From Lentimicrobiaceae bacterium (GTDB lineage Bacteria > Bacteroidota > Bacteroidia > Bacteroidales > F082), in the NCBI GenBank assembly GCA_015061335.1, contig SUWT01000001.1:1-64000 (forward strand): a DNA stretch of 64,000 bases. The letters are read 5' to 3'. The translations under genes were made by a program, and so were the position numbers. Positions 49,227 to 58,959 of this stretch are shown here, in pieces (within the stretch, counting starts at the first letter, position 1; every line of letters starts with the position of its first letter). The notes beneath the pieces are model-generated. The model saw only the letters and a list, made by a program, of their open reading frames with translations, was not told the DNA's origin and did not search any database.

Positions 49227-51710
49227 TTAGAATAGATTTCCTATTTGATATATTAAGAATGATAATATCCATGCGATACCGGTGTTATATAGCAGTGTGA
49301 ATAGTACGGCACCCCATCCTGCCTCTCGCCGCACTGCGGTTATTGTGGCGAAGCAAGGTGTGGATATTAAGACAAATAACATAAAACCGTATGCTACTAG
49401 AGGTGTGAAGAGTAGCTCACCTTCTTTAGGTCCGGAGGTCCATCTTTGAGTTTTAACCTTGGTGATTAACGAAGAGGCGTTCTCTTCTGAATCGGATGCT
49501 TGTAATAATACACCTAATGTTGATACGACAACCTCTTTGGCGGCGATTCCTGTTACTAGGCTGACACCCAGTCGCCAGTCGAACCCGCAAGGACGTACTA
49601 TAGGTTCTATGAGATGACCGAGACGACCCATATAAGAATTTTCGCCATGAACGGCATCTTGCTGGAGTTCAAGAGTGTTTATGATAGAAGCTTTTTCTTC
49701 TTCGGAAATATCATCATTATTTTCAATAAGTTCTATCTCCTGAGCTATAATCTCTGATTCCTCTGAAGTCCTTGGGAAATACTCCAAAGCCCATATTATT
49801 ATAGATGCTACTAAGATAACAGTAGCCATTTTCTGAAGGTATTGAACACTTTTATCCCACATATGTATCAATGTATTACGCAATGTAGGAATACGATACG
49901 GAGGTAGTTCCATCACAAATTGTTCCGAGAGTCCCTTGAATGCAGTCTTATTTAAAAGAAGAGCTGTCAGAATAGCTATGATAGCACCTATAAGATAAAC
50001 GCTGAGTAATATAAGCCCCTGGTTCTTATGGAAAAATGCCGCCACAAAAAGAAGATATACAGGTAATCGGGCGGAACATGACATAAATGGTGTAACTAAT
50101 ACTGTCACAATTCTGTCTTTACGGTTTTCTAACGTCCTGGTTGCCATGATGGCAGGTACAGAGCATCCGAACCCTATCAGGAAAGGAATAAAAGACTTAC
50201 CATGAAGACCAATTTTGTGCATTAGTTTATCCATGATAAAAGCTGCACGCGCCATATATCCAGTGTCTTCTAATATTGATATGAACATGAATAAGATCAA
50301 TATGTTAGGTAAGAATACAAGTACACCTCCTACGCCAGCTATGATGCCATCGACAATGAGATCGCGTAATATTCCTTCGTTCATCCATGATGCTACCTGG
50401 CTGCCAAACCATTCTACGGCTCCTTCTATCCATGCCTGCGGATAAGCACCGATAGTGAAAGTGGCTTGAAACATCAACCACATGAATATGATTAGGATAG
50501 GAAACCCTAACCATTTGTTTGTCAGTAAGTCATCGGCTTTATAAGCGTGATTTTTTATCTTCTTCTCACTCTTTCTGAAAGTCTCTTTCAAAGCGCCTCT
50601 GATGAACGCATAACGTGCATTGGTGAGAAGAGTATATACATCCTCGTCGTAATCTTTCTCCAATTCATGACGTTTCTCGTTAGCTAACATTATTATTTCA
50701 TCACCATTAGGAAGATTTGTTATTTCTTCTATGGTGGATTTTGAATTTTCAAGAACGTTGATAGCTATATAACGAGCAGGATATACATTGATAATATCTT
50801 TATTGAGTTCAATTTTTTTCTTTATAGGTACTATGGCATCTTCAATGTCACGACCGTAGTTGATATGAATATGTTTATTAAGGTTTTTCTTTTCCTCATA
50901 AACATCAATGATAGTCTCTAGAACATTTGATATTCCTATGCCCTTTACAGCTGTTGTCGGAACTATAGGAAAACCCATCATCTTGCCTAAAGCTTCATAA
51001 TCTAATGCGTCACCTTTAGAAGTCATCTCATCAAACATGTTGAGTGCCATGACAATACGTATATTCATATCGACAAGCTGAGTGGTGAGAAAAAGGTTAC
51101 GTTCCAGATTCGAAGCATCGACAATGTTAAGTACCATGTCGGGATTGTTCTTTGTCAGATAATCGCGTACATAGCGTTCCTCCGGGGTGAATTCTGTGAT
51201 GGAATATGTCCCGGGAAGATCGACAAGATTAATGGTATATCCTTTATGATGAAACGTTCCGACTTTAAGATCTACGGTGACACCTCCGTAATTTCCTACC
51301 TTCTCATGTAATCCGGTAGCATGATTGAAGAATGATGTCTTTCCCGCATTGGGATTTCCAACCAAAGCAACAGTGATGTTGTTGCTTTTCTCTTTTATGA
51401 CATCAGAGATAATATCGTCTGCAATAGTACCATTATAGTCCGATGCTTTTGAACTTACATCATCCAATATCACGACTTCAACTTTGTCGGCTTCACTCCT
51501 ACGCAAAGATATATGAGCCTGGAGTATCTGATATTCAACAGGATCCATGAGTGGAGCGTTTTTGATGACAGTGACTATTTCACCTTTTACAAAACCAAGC
51601 TCCATAAGTCTGTGACGAAGTCCACCGTGACCATTGATTTTAACAATGACACATTTTGTGCCAGTGCTCATCTCTGCTAACGTATGTTTTATATCATTGT
51701 TTTCTTTCAT
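49227..51710 (-). CDS. feoB: Ferrous iron transporter FeoA-FeoB fusion
   Basis: An 827-residue inner-membrane Fe(II) transporter. Residues about 8-80 are a fused FeoA (SH3-like) domain (CVIVKINGHGGLRHRLMELGFVKGEIVTVI). The G-protein domain from about 112 has G1 GNPNAGKTSFF, the Switch I VGNYGGVTVD, G3 DLPGTYSI, and G4 NMFD. A GDI-like helical segment follows, then two Gate regions with helices (FIPFLIGFGCSVPAIMATRTL and the corresponding late segment CGFDWRLGVSLVTGIAAKEVVVSTLGVL). The core motifs and both Cys in Gate regions are kept. Iron repression via the operator at 51754-51834 is inferred. Confidence 0.95.
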   Translation of the reverse strand: MKENNDIKHTLAEMSTGTKCVIVKINGHGGLRHRLMELGFVKGEIVTVIKNAPLMDPVEYQILQAHISLRRSEADKVEVVILDDVSSKASDYNGTIADDIISDVIKEKSNNITVALVGNPNAGKTSFFNHATGLHEKVGNYGGVTVDLKVGTFHHKGYTINLVDLPGTYSITEFTPEERYVRDYLTKNNPDMVLNIVDASNLERNLFLTTQLVDMNIRIVMALNMFDEMTSKGDALDYEALGKMMGFPIVPTTAVKGIGISNVLETIIDVYEEKKNLNKHIHINYGRDIEDAIVPIKKKIELNKDIINVYPARYIAINVLENSKSTIEEITNLPNGDEIIMLANEKRHELEKDYDEDVYTLLTNARYAFIRGALKETFRKSEKKIKNHAYKADDLLTNKWLGFPILIIFMWLMFQATFTIGAYPQAWIEGAVEWFGSQVASWMNEGILRDLIVDGIIAGVGGVLVFLPNILILFMFISILEDTGYMARAAFIMDKLMHKIGLHGKSFIPFLIGFGCSVPAIMATRTLENRKDRIVTVLVTPFMSCSARLPVYLLFVAAFFHKNQGLILLSVYLIGAIIAILTALLLNKTAFKGLSEQFVMELPPYRIPTLRNTLIHMWDKSVQYLQKMATVILVASIIIWALEYFPRTSEESEIIAQEIELIENNDDISEEEKASIINTLELQQDAVHGENSYMGRLGHLIEPIVRPCGFDWRLGVSLVTGIAAKEVVVSTLGVLLQASDSEENASSLITKVKTQRWTSGPKEGELLFTPLVAYGFMLFVLISTPCFATITAVRREAGWGAVLFTLLYNTGIAWILSFLIYQIGNLF

Positions 51711-51732
51711 AAAGATATTATTAATCTTATAG

Positions 51733-51740
51733 CAAAAATA
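51733..51740 (-). promoter_or_regulatory. -7 box for feoAB
   Basis: Minus-strand TATTTTTG (TAnnTTTG) 22 bp before the feoAB start. Its expected -33 region falls on the first TTAGGT half-site of the operator array, so a repressor bound there would block it. Confidence 0.6.
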
Positions 51741-51753
51741 TAATGAATATTAA

Positions 51754-51834
51754 TTAGGTGAAATACCTATCTTTAGGTATAATAATATGTCCTGATACCT
51801 AATTATGATTATGAAATTATACAAAAATACCTAA
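51754..51834. promoter_or_regulatory. Putative metal-repressor operator array, five TTAGGTAT half-sites
   Basis: Half-sites in alternating orientation: TTAGGT at 51754-51759, ATACCTA at 51763-51769, TAGGTAT at 51774-51780, ATACCTAA at 51795-51802, ATACCTAA at 51827-51834. The second and third make a perfect 7-bp inverted repeat with a 4-bp spacer; TTAGGTgaaatACCTAt and TTAGGTAT...ATACCTAA are two more pairs. The sequence resembles DtxR/IdeR-family boxes (TTAGG...CCTAA). It lies between divergent feoAB and a TonB receptor gene, so iron- or manganese-dependent control is inferred. No regulator gene is in the window. Confidence 0.7.
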
Positions 51835-51866
51835 AAGTGATAATCATCAACTTCTTTCATTAACAA

Positions 51867-51874
51867 TATTTTTG
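51867..51874 (+). promoter_or_regulatory. -7 box TATTTTTG for the TonB receptor gene
   Basis: TAnnTTTG box 16 bp before the ATG. The last operator half-site (51827-51834) lies 32 bp upstream, near the -33 to -45 region. Confidence 0.6.
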
Positions 51875-51890
51875 CAAAAAAATAAATACA

Positions 51891-54200
51891 ATGAAAAAAT
51901 TAACATCTTTCTACAAAATGGTGATGATACTTAGTATCTTACTTACTTCTTTCAACACAATGTTATATTCACAAAGCAAAACAGAGGCTAATATTTATGG
52001 TCACGTTCTTGATGCGATGACGCATGAGCACATGCCATTTGTGAATATATATCTGAAAGGAACTACTTATGGTACTTCTACCAATGATAATGGACATTAT
52101 TTAATGGAGCATTTACCTGTTGGGAAACATACGATAGTGGTTTCTTTTATGGGTTATAAGACTATCGAACAAGAAGTTAACCTTGAAGCTAATCGTTCTG
52201 TCGAGATGAATTTCACTCTTGAAGAAAACTCGGTTTTGATGAGAGATGTCGTTGTTTCTGCAAATCGTTATGAGGTCGATAGGAAAGAAGCTGCAACAAT
52301 TGTTAATGTGTTGACACCTAAACTATTTGTTGCTACGAATTCTGTAAATCTTGCAGAAGGTCTTAATTATCAGCCTGGTTTGCGTGTTGAGAATACTTGT
52401 CAGAACTGTGGTGTCAACGCTGTTCGTATCAATGGTTTGGAGGGTAAATATTCTCAGATTCTTATCGATAGCCGACCTGTCTTCAGTTCTTTGGCTGGAG
52501 TTTATGGCTTGGAGCAGATTCCTGTTTCCATGATAGATAGAGTTGAGGTTATCAGAGGAGGTGGCTCCGCTATTTTTGGCTCCAGTGCTATTGGAGGTGT
52601 AGTTAATATCATTACTCGCGAGCCTATTCGTAATTCTTTGGAGATCTCGAATACGACTCAATTGATAGGAGGAAAGTCATGGGATAATGTCACTTCCATG
52701 AATGCAGCTCTGGTGAGTTCTAACCGTAAAGTTGGAGCTACAATTTTTGGGATGAGCCGTGATAGACAAGGTTATGATCATGATGGTGACGGTTATACCG
52801 AACTTGGAAAACTTAAGGGAACATCATTAGGTATGCGAGCATATTACAGATTTTCAAACCAATCGAAGTTAACAGCCGAATATCACGCCATGCATGAGTT
52901 TCGTAGAGGAGGCGATAGTATTGACAAGATGCCGCATCAGGTGACGGTGGCGGAACAAGCCGAGCATTATATACATGGTGGAGGTCTTACATACGATTTT
53001 ATTTCTAAAAATCTAAAGACACGCTTCTCTCTTTATACCTCATTGCAAAAGGTAGATCGTAATACATATTATGGAACACAGTACGACATAAACGCTTACG
53101 GAACATCTAAAGATTTCAGCTGGGTGAGCGGAGGTCAATATAATCAAACTTTTGAAAGACTTATTTTTATGCCGTCGGAGTTCGTCGCAGGAGTCGAATA
53201 TTCTGTTAATAAATTGGAAGACATACAATTATCGTACAACAGAATGTTGCTGCAGGATATTGATATTGCTAGTGTCTTTGTCCAGAATGAATGGAAGAAT
53301 TCAAGGATGGGACTTTTGCTTGGCGCCAGAGTAGATAAGCATAATCTTATCGATGATATTGTCGTAAGTCCTAGAGCTAATTTCCGTTATGTGTTATTGG
53401 AAGAGCTTACCGCACGCCTCAGTTATTCATCTGGATATAGAGCTCCACAAGCTTTTGATGAAGATTTACATATCATGGCAGTAGGAGGTGAAGTGGCTAT
53501 CATCACTTTAAGTCCAGATTTGCGACCTGAATATTCTAATAGTTTCAGTGGTTCTTTGAATTGGTCAACGAGGATAGCTAATGGCGATTTTAATATCTTG
53601 GCAGAAGGTTTCTATACTACATTAGATGATGTTTTTATCTTGAAGGAGAATGGAACTGATGCACAAGGTAATCTTCTGATGGAACGTTGCAATGGCTCTG
53701 GAGCCTACGTCGGTGGATTTAACTTAGAAATGACATATACACCTGTCAGCGATTTGAATATGCAGCTTGGTTATACCTTACAGCAAAGCAGATATAAGGA
53801 ACCAGAGGTCTGGTCGGAAAATCCCAATATTGAACCACAGACACGTATGTTCAGAACACCGGATCATTATGGTTTTATGACAATAGATTATACTATGTTT
53901 GATGCTTTAAATATAGCATTATCAGGAACATACACGGGAAGTATGCTTGTTCAACATTTTGCCGGTTATATTGCAGAAGATGAAGAGGTAATAACACCAG
54001 ACTTCTTCGATATGGGAATAAAGGTAGCTTATGATGTGAAATTATCTAACAATAGTACGATGCAGTTTAACGCTGGTATAAAGAACATCTTTAACTCATA
54101 TCAGGAAGATTTAGATCAAGGCGCTGATCGTGATGCCGGATATATTTATGGACCTTCATTGCCAAGGACGTTCTTCTTTGGTCTGAAGTTAGGTTTATAG
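51891..54200 (+). CDS. TonB-dependent outer-membrane receptor, probably iron/heme
   Basis: A 769-residue outer-membrane receptor. Signal peptide 1-28 (ending TMLYSQ). Residues about 34-115 are a carboxypeptidase-regulatory-like domain (IYGHVLDAMTHEHMPFVNIYLKGT), typical for Bacteroidota TBDTs. The plug domain from about 120 starts MRDVVVSANRYEVDRKEA and has ENTCQNCGVNAVRINGLEGKYSQILIDSRP and VIRGGGSAIFGSSAIGGVVNIITREP. A 22-strand-type barrel follows and ends in the C-terminal TFFFGLKLGL, with a terminal hydrophobic/aromatic strand. The CQNCG pair in the plug is notable. Position opposite feoAB across a shared operator suggests iron, siderophore or heme as the substrate. Confidence 0.9.
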   Translation: MKKLTSFYKMVMILSILLTSFNTMLYSQSKTEANIYGHVLDAMTHEHMPFVNIYLKGTTYGTSTNDNGHYLMEHLPVGKHTIVVSFMGYKTIEQEVNLEANRSVEMNFTLEENSVLMRDVVVSANRYEVDRKEAATIVNVLTPKLFVATNSVNLAEGLNYQPGLRVENTCQNCGVNAVRINGLEGKYSQILIDSRPVFSSLAGVYGLEQIPVSMIDRVEVIRGGGSAIFGSSAIGGVVNIITREPIRNSLEISNTTQLIGGKSWDNVTSMNAALVSSNRKVGATIFGMSRDRQGYDHDGDGYTELGKLKGTSLGMRAYYRFSNQSKLTAEYHAMHEFRRGGDSIDKMPHQVTVAEQAEHYIHGGGLTYDFISKNLKTRFSLYTSLQKVDRNTYYGTQYDINAYGTSKDFSWVSGGQYNQTFERLIFMPSEFVAGVEYSVNKLEDIQLSYNRMLLQDIDIASVFVQNEWKNSRMGLLLGARVDKHNLIDDIVVSPRANFRYVLLEELTARLSYSSGYRAPQAFDEDLHIMAVGGEVAIITLSPDLRPEYSNSFSGSLNWSTRIANGDFNILAEGFYTTLDDVFILKENGTDAQGNLLMERCNGSGAYVGGFNLEMTYTPVSDLNMQLGYTLQQSRYKEPEVWSENPNIEPQTRMFRTPDHYGFMTIDYTMFDALNIALSGTYTGSMLVQHFAGYIAEDEEVITPDFFDMGIKVAYDVKLSNNSTMQFNAGIKNIFNSYQEDLDQGADRDAGYIYGPSLPRTFFFGLKLGL

Positions 54201-54204
54201 AATA

Positions 54205-55935
54205 TTAATTTACTTCAACCTTTATATTTGCATTTTTCATTCTGTTATTGACGATCCATTTGGCATCGTCAATAACAGCTTGTTCTAAAGTCTTGTTTCT
54301 TTTGATGGCTTTTTGTTTTATCTCTTCCATCAATGTCGGATTGGCTTTAATTTCATCTACGACTTTATTGACAAGATAGTCGAAATATTCCTTGTCGTCA
54401 AGGACGATATTCATGTCTTTAATTAGATCTTTGTTGTTTTTAAGGTTGCTTATTTCCTCTTTAATTGCTTCTTCTATAGTGATCATATTCAATACAGAAT
54501 ATGATTTTATCTTATCATACCATAGTTTGTCGTGTATAATTTGTTTGCCTAGCAATATTTCTTGATTTTTTCTATTTCTTGCTTTTGGAATATCATCGCC
54601 CTTCAGCTCTTCAAAATATTTATCAGGATTGTTGTTGATTTCGGTGACAGCTTGTCTTATTGAGTTGTTCATCAGTGTGGTGCTGTCGATTTCGGAATTG
54701 TTTTTTTTCAGATCAGCTAGTTTATCTTTATATATTTTGTTTGCATGAATATTCTTTACCTCATCGTATCTTTCATCGTTTATACATAGGCGAATCAAAG
54801 CGTCTTCTACAAAGCCATAACTTGTCTTATATATCTGGCATCCATCTGCGAACCATACAACATAATCTGATAATAAGATGGTTTGAAGTCTGTCAATGTC
54901 ATTGATGTTCTTATATAATCTTTTAAAACCGGAATAGGAGACGTTGTTATAATACCAATGATTCATGTCGGAAAATATCTCTTCTACAGGTATATAGTCA
55001 TAGATTTGGAAAAGGTAAGAATTTCCAACGAACAGAACGTTAGGTTTTACTGTCGAAGAGTCTGTTATTATTTCGAATAATCTTTCTTTGGTTTGGAATT
55101 TTTCAGGAATTCTTTTGGGGAAGATCAGATTCATATAGCCCTCAATATCAGCTTCGGCTTTCAGATGACGATATGAAGGTATTGCTTCACCATATTTAAA
55201 TTCTGCGAGTTTATCATTCTTAAGGGTTTCCATAAGGCGTAACAATGTATCCACACCATATACGCAGGTGTTGTTCCAGTGAGCACCTTTTGATGGCATA
55301 AGAAGATAATCTGTTGTATCTTTCATCTTGATAAACATCTCGGTCATGTCGATATGAGGGAAGCCTTCTTCGACAAAACGTTCCACGTAATATTTACGTG
55401 CATTGATTGTTGTGGTGTCGAATTCTTGATATGGCAGATATTCCGGGTATATGAAAGCTTTGTCGGGAGCGACAAACATAAGGAATTCGATGCCGTACTC
55501 TTTCAAAACTCCTCTGAGTTTTTTCATGAGGCTTATTTCTCTTTCATATCGGTCAATTGCTGCATCGGTATTATTTTGCCATCTGTACATTTCTTGACCG
55601 TAATAATCATCGATATGATGTTTATAGAATATCCATCCTTCTTTGCCAGGTACTATATGGTCTATATTTTCTTTGCCAAATAATGACCAAAGGTATTGAT
55701 TATAGAAACGCAGCAGGGGTTCTCTAAAGCCGAAGTTTTGCATCAGATATTCATCGTAATCAGACTGAAAGCTCCCATCGCTGTATGTGTTAAAATTTAG
55801 TTCCGGCATCTCCACTTTATCGGTGACACCTGCTAGTGCCTTGAATTTGAATGGATGCCATATCGTTTGCGTCATGATAAGGACGAAAACCGAGATTGTC
55901 AGACCGAATAATATCTTATAAAATAAATTCTTCAT
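54205..55935 (-). CDS. AlgJ/AlgX-like polysaccharide O-acetylation protein (paralogue with altered motif)
   Basis: A 576-residue protein with one N-terminal membrane helix (ILFGLTISVFVLIMTQTIW) and a periplasmic AlgX/AlgJ-like SGNH domain: ENFGFRE-like NFGFREPLLRFYNQY near 70, VPGKEGWIFYKHH near 95, FVAPDKAFIYPEYLPY near 160, and SKGAHWNNTCVYG near 218 for the HW motif. The serine block reads VGNSYLF, with Asn where the twin upstream gene has GDSY. A C-terminal helical extension (about 390-576) includes EEIKQKAIKRNKTLEQAVIDD, a unit also found twice in the paralogue. It is the last gene of the MBOAT cluster and converges on the TonB receptor gene with a 4-bp gap. Confidence 0.78.
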   Translation of the reverse strand: MKNLFYKILFGLTISVFVLIMTQTIWHPFKFKALAGVTDKVEMPELNFNTYSDGSFQSDYDEYLMQNFGFREPLLRFYNQYLWSLFGKENIDHIVPGKEGWIFYKHHIDDYYGQEMYRWQNNTDAAIDRYEREISLMKKLRGVLKEYGIEFLMFVAPDKAFIYPEYLPYQEFDTTTINARKYYVERFVEEGFPHIDMTEMFIKMKDTTDYLLMPSKGAHWNNTCVYGVDTLLRLMETLKNDKLAEFKYGEAIPSYRHLKAEADIEGYMNLIFPKRIPEKFQTKERLFEIITDSSTVKPNVLFVGNSYLFQIYDYIPVEEIFSDMNHWYYNNVSYSGFKRLYKNINDIDRLQTILLSDYVVWFADGCQIYKTSYGFVEDALIRLCINDERYDEVKNIHANKIYKDKLADLKKNNSEIDSTTLMNNSIRQAVTEINNNPDKYFEELKGDDIPKARNRKNQEILLGKQIIHDKLWYDKIKSYSVLNMITIEEAIKEEISNLKNNKDLIKDMNIVLDDKEYFDYLVNKVVDEIKANPTLMEEIKQKAIKRNKTLEQAVIDDAKWIVNNRMKNANIKVEVN

Positions 55936-55961
55936 GGTGAAAATAGGTGCGAGTCTTTTTT

Positions 55962-57506
55962 TTAGTTTTTGTCACTTCTTTGTTCTAGCATCCAAATGGC
56001 GTCATTACGTAATTGTGTTTCTAATGTGACGCCTCTTTTTTCGGCTTTTTCTTTTATGCTATTAAGCCATTCTGTATTAGAACGTATCTCGTTAATTATC
56101 TCATTTACTTGATATTCGAATGAATGAGGATCGGAAATTGTTAATAACGACTCATTTCTTGCTGTTGGAAGTTTATAGCCTTTTAAGTCATCGAAGCATG
56201 TTTCCGGTTGTTGATATACCATATAAGTGGCATCGTTAAGCATCACTTCTTCAAGGCTTTGATTTTGTTTTTTGGCTTTTTCTTCGAGAGATTTTTTCCA
56301 ATCGGGATTATTTCTCATGTTGTTGATAAGCTCTTCTATTTTGCTGTTTCTTTCCTCGTCATCATAGCATAGATAAACTAATGCTTTGGGGAGGAATTTG
56401 CTTGCGAGGTCGTAAAGTTGTACTGTGCAGTAGTTCAGCATTATATAATCTGTCGATATGAGTTCTCTGGCAAAGTTTATGTCTTTTGTCGAGCTGTTGT
56501 TTTTATCGAAATAGATGGTGCTATTGTAATACCAATATGGAGATTCTTTGAAGATTTTTGTCAGAGGGATGTTGTATGATATTGTCCAGAAATAAGAGTC
56601 GCCGATAGTTACAAGTCGAGGTTTTACTGCTGTAGAGTCGGGGATGACAGTAACATCGGTATAGTAATTTACATTAGGTTTTATTCTAAAGATGATATTT
56701 AGAAGTTGTTCCAGGTCATCATCAGGTTGCCTGTTTTTGTCAGGATATTTTTCGCTGAGTTCCAAATTGAGTAAGTTTTTGTTACCCAATACTTCCATGT
56801 ATCTTATGATTGAGTCAAAGGCGTGAGTCGCTGCGATATTAGTCCAGTGTGTTCCTGTTTTTGGGAACAGAGGATAATCAACTTTATCTTTAATTTCTTG
56901 AAAATAAGTGACATTGTCAATATAATTTATTCCAAGTTCATCGAATTTTGGTTTATAGTAGTCGTAAGCATGAATGCCATCAGGACGGGTATAGATGTTC
57001 TCGGGAAGATATTCCGGATAAATAATGTCTTTGCCGGGAATGAGGTTGACGAAGATATGTATGTCGTGTTCTTTCAGTAATTCCTGTACTTTCCAAAGAC
57101 GAAGAGCTTCTGTCTCGAACAGATCTTTCATTACTGAAGTGTCGTTTGTATGGTTGTACATCAGACTCTCATAATGATCTCTAACGAACTCTTTCTCATA
57201 AAGATAACCTTCTTTGCCTTCTACTACTATGAAAGCATTTGTTTTGTGATAGCACGACCAGATATATTGGTTGTACATTCTGAATGTCCATTCTCTGAAA
57301 CCAAAGTTCTCTTTTGTATATTTCTCAAATTGAGACTGAAATTTGTTACTACTATAACTTTCAAATGTGAATTTTGGCAGTTCTGTCTTTACAGTAACAC
57401 CCTTGAGAGGCTTGAAATTTATAGGATGCCATATTGTTTGTATCAATATGATGGTGAAGAATGCTATTGTTGTGAAAAATAATATTTTATGAAAGTTAGT
57501 TTTCAT
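55962..57506 (-). CDS. AlgJ/AlgX-like polysaccharide O-acetyltransferase
   Basis: A 514-residue paralogue of the next gene, with the same order: membrane helix, NFGFREWTFRMYNQY, VEGKEGYLYEKEF, PGKDIIYPEYLPENIY, FPKTGTHWTN, and VTIGDSYFWTISY. The serine and His-Trp motifs expected in AlgJ/AlgX-type acetyl esterase-transferases are intact, though the Asp of the DxH motif is Gly here (GTH). It would move acetyl groups supplied by the MBOAT protein to a glycan in the periplasm. The C-terminus carries two copies of a 40-residue helical unit (LEEKAKKQNQSLEEVMLNDA and IKEKAEKRGVTLETQLRNDA) not present in AlgX. It begins 10 bp after the MBOAT stop. Confidence 0.82.
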   Translation of the reverse strand: MKTNFHKILFFTTIAFFTIILIQTIWHPINFKPLKGVTVKTELPKFTFESYSSNKFQSQFEKYTKENFGFREWTFRMYNQYIWSCYHKTNAFIVVEGKEGYLYEKEFVRDHYESLMYNHTNDTSVMKDLFETEALRLWKVQELLKEHDIHIFVNLIPGKDIIYPEYLPENIYTRPDGIHAYDYYKPKFDELGINYIDNVTYFQEIKDKVDYPLFPKTGTHWTNIAATHAFDSIIRYMEVLGNKNLLNLELSEKYPDKNRQPDDDLEQLLNIIFRIKPNVNYYTDVTVIPDSTAVKPRLVTIGDSYFWTISYNIPLTKIFKESPYWYYNSTIYFDKNNSSTKDINFARELISTDYIMLNYCTVQLYDLASKFLPKALVYLCYDDEERNSKIEELINNMRNNPDWKKSLEEKAKKQNQSLEEVMLNDATYMVYQQPETCFDDLKGYKLPTARNESLLTISDPHSFEYQVNEIINEIRSNTEWLNSIKEKAEKRGVTLETQLRNDAIWMLEQRSDKN

Positions 57507-57516
57507 AGTGTTTCTT

Positions 57517-58935
57517 TTAGAATCTGAAATAGATAAATGGACTGAAACCTACAGAGTTGAAAGCTCCTAAACAGAACAATAACAAGAATATAGCTATTAT
57601 CCAGACTATAATATGCTGAGTTTTAGTGTAATTGGAATAGAATACGAAATCGTGGATTTTCTTTCCAAAAGGTATCAAGCATATGAAGGAGAATATAAGA
57701 GCCACTATGAGTGTTGTGTAGAATTGGCTGTCATAGACAGTCTCTGTGGCGTTGAAGTCGAATGCGAACATTCTGGTGATGAATGTGATGGCATCGTGGA
57801 AATTTTCTATTCTGAAGAATACCCATCCTATTACAGCTAAGACGAAGGTGATGAGTACGCTTGGAACAGCTCCAATCTTATCATAGAATTTCTTTAGACC
57901 CATTCTTTCCAAAACAAGCCATATTCCGTGGTAAGCACCCCATATCAGGAAATTCCAGTTGGCTCCATGCCAAAATCCTGAAAGAAGGAAGACAATCCAT
58001 AAGTTGAAATATGTTCTGGATTTGGAACATCTGTTACCTCCTAAAGGAATATAGAGATAGTTGCGCATAAAAGCGCCGAGTGTCATGTGCCATCTGCGCC
58101 AGAATTCTGTGATACTCTTTGAGTTATATGGGTTGTCGAAGTTCTCTGGGAAGTGGAAACCCATCATTTTGCCAAGACCTATCGCCATGTCTGAATAACC
58201 GGAGAAGTCGAAGTATAGTTGCATGGTATAACCAATGATGGTGATCCATGCAGTGCCAGAGTCGAAGAGAGCGACATCGCCAGCGAGCATTTTATCGACT
58301 TGAATGCCAATGACATCAGATATAAGGACTTTCTTGGAAAGACCAATGATGAAACGATAAAAACCATGAATGGCCTCCTCCCAATTATAGTCACGATGTC
58401 GTATTTCTTGTTCTATATCACAATATCTTACGATAGGACCAGCGATGAGCTGTGGGAACATCATGATATACAGGACATAATCGTGAAGACGATCCATCGG
58501 CTGGTTGTTTCCTCTATAAGTGTCTATGACATAAGTGATTGATTGAAAAGTGAAAAATGAAATGCCGATAGGCAACAGAACTTTGGCAAACGTTATGGTA
58601 TGAGCACCGAAAGCCTCCAACATCAGATTGATATTTTCGATGAAGAAATTCGCATATTTATAGTAAACGAGAAGTCCAAGACTTATGGTAATGGCAGCAG
58701 CGCAATATATCTTTTTCATTAGCTGATTTCCTGATTTGTGCATTGACTTTACCAAATAAAAATTCGCCACACAAGAACCTACCAAAAGTAATATAAAATC
58801 TGGAGCACCATAAGCATAGAATATCAAAGAGAAAAACAAGAGCACTACATTTCTCCATCCCTTAGGGCTCACGTAATAGAAAATAAAGAAAATGGGAAGA
58901 AAGAATATTAAAAAAATATTACTACTGAATACCAT
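57517..58935 (-). CDS. MBOAT family membrane O-acyltransferase, AlgI-like
   Basis: A 472-residue integral membrane acyltransferase with about 11 helices. VFSSNIFLIFFLPIFFIFYY at the start, LPIGISFFTFQSITYVIDTYRG near 120, FPQLIAGPIVRY near 160, YTMQLYFDFSGYSDMAIGLG near 240, FWRRWHMTLGAFMRNYLYIPLGGNR near 290 and the catalytic His in SGFWHGANWNFLIWGAYHG near 320 all match AlgI. It takes acetyl groups from a cytoplasmic donor to the periplasmic AlgJ-like partners encoded downstream. First gene of the three-gene operon; the acetylated polymer is unknown because no glycan synthesis genes are near. Confidence 0.93.
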   Translation of the reverse strand: MVFSSNIFLIFFLPIFFIFYYVSPKGWRNVVLLFFSLIFYAYGAPDFILLLVGSCVANFYLVKSMHKSGNQLMKKIYCAAAITISLGLLVYYKYANFFIENINLMLEAFGAHTITFAKVLLPIGISFFTFQSITYVIDTYRGNNQPMDRLHDYVLYIMMFPQLIAGPIVRYCDIEQEIRHRDYNWEEAIHGFYRFIIGLSKKVLISDVIGIQVDKMLAGDVALFDSGTAWITIIGYTMQLYFDFSGYSDMAIGLGKMMGFHFPENFDNPYNSKSITEFWRRWHMTLGAFMRNYLYIPLGGNRCSKSRTYFNLWIVFLLSGFWHGANWNFLIWGAYHGIWLVLERMGLKKFYDKIGAVPSVLITFVLAVIGWVFFRIENFHDAITFITRMFAFDFNATETVYDSQFYTTLIVALIFSFICLIPFGKKIHDFVFYSNYTKTQHIIVWIIAIFLLLFCLGAFNSVGFSPFIYFRF

Positions 58936-58959
58936 AATACATATTTATTTTAAAGTGTG

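Noticed and set aside
54249..54271. Inverted repeat TGACGAT...ATCGTCA as a terminator for the TonB receptor gene
   Set aside because: Only 7-bp arms, inside the coding sequence of the convergent gene, with no T-run.
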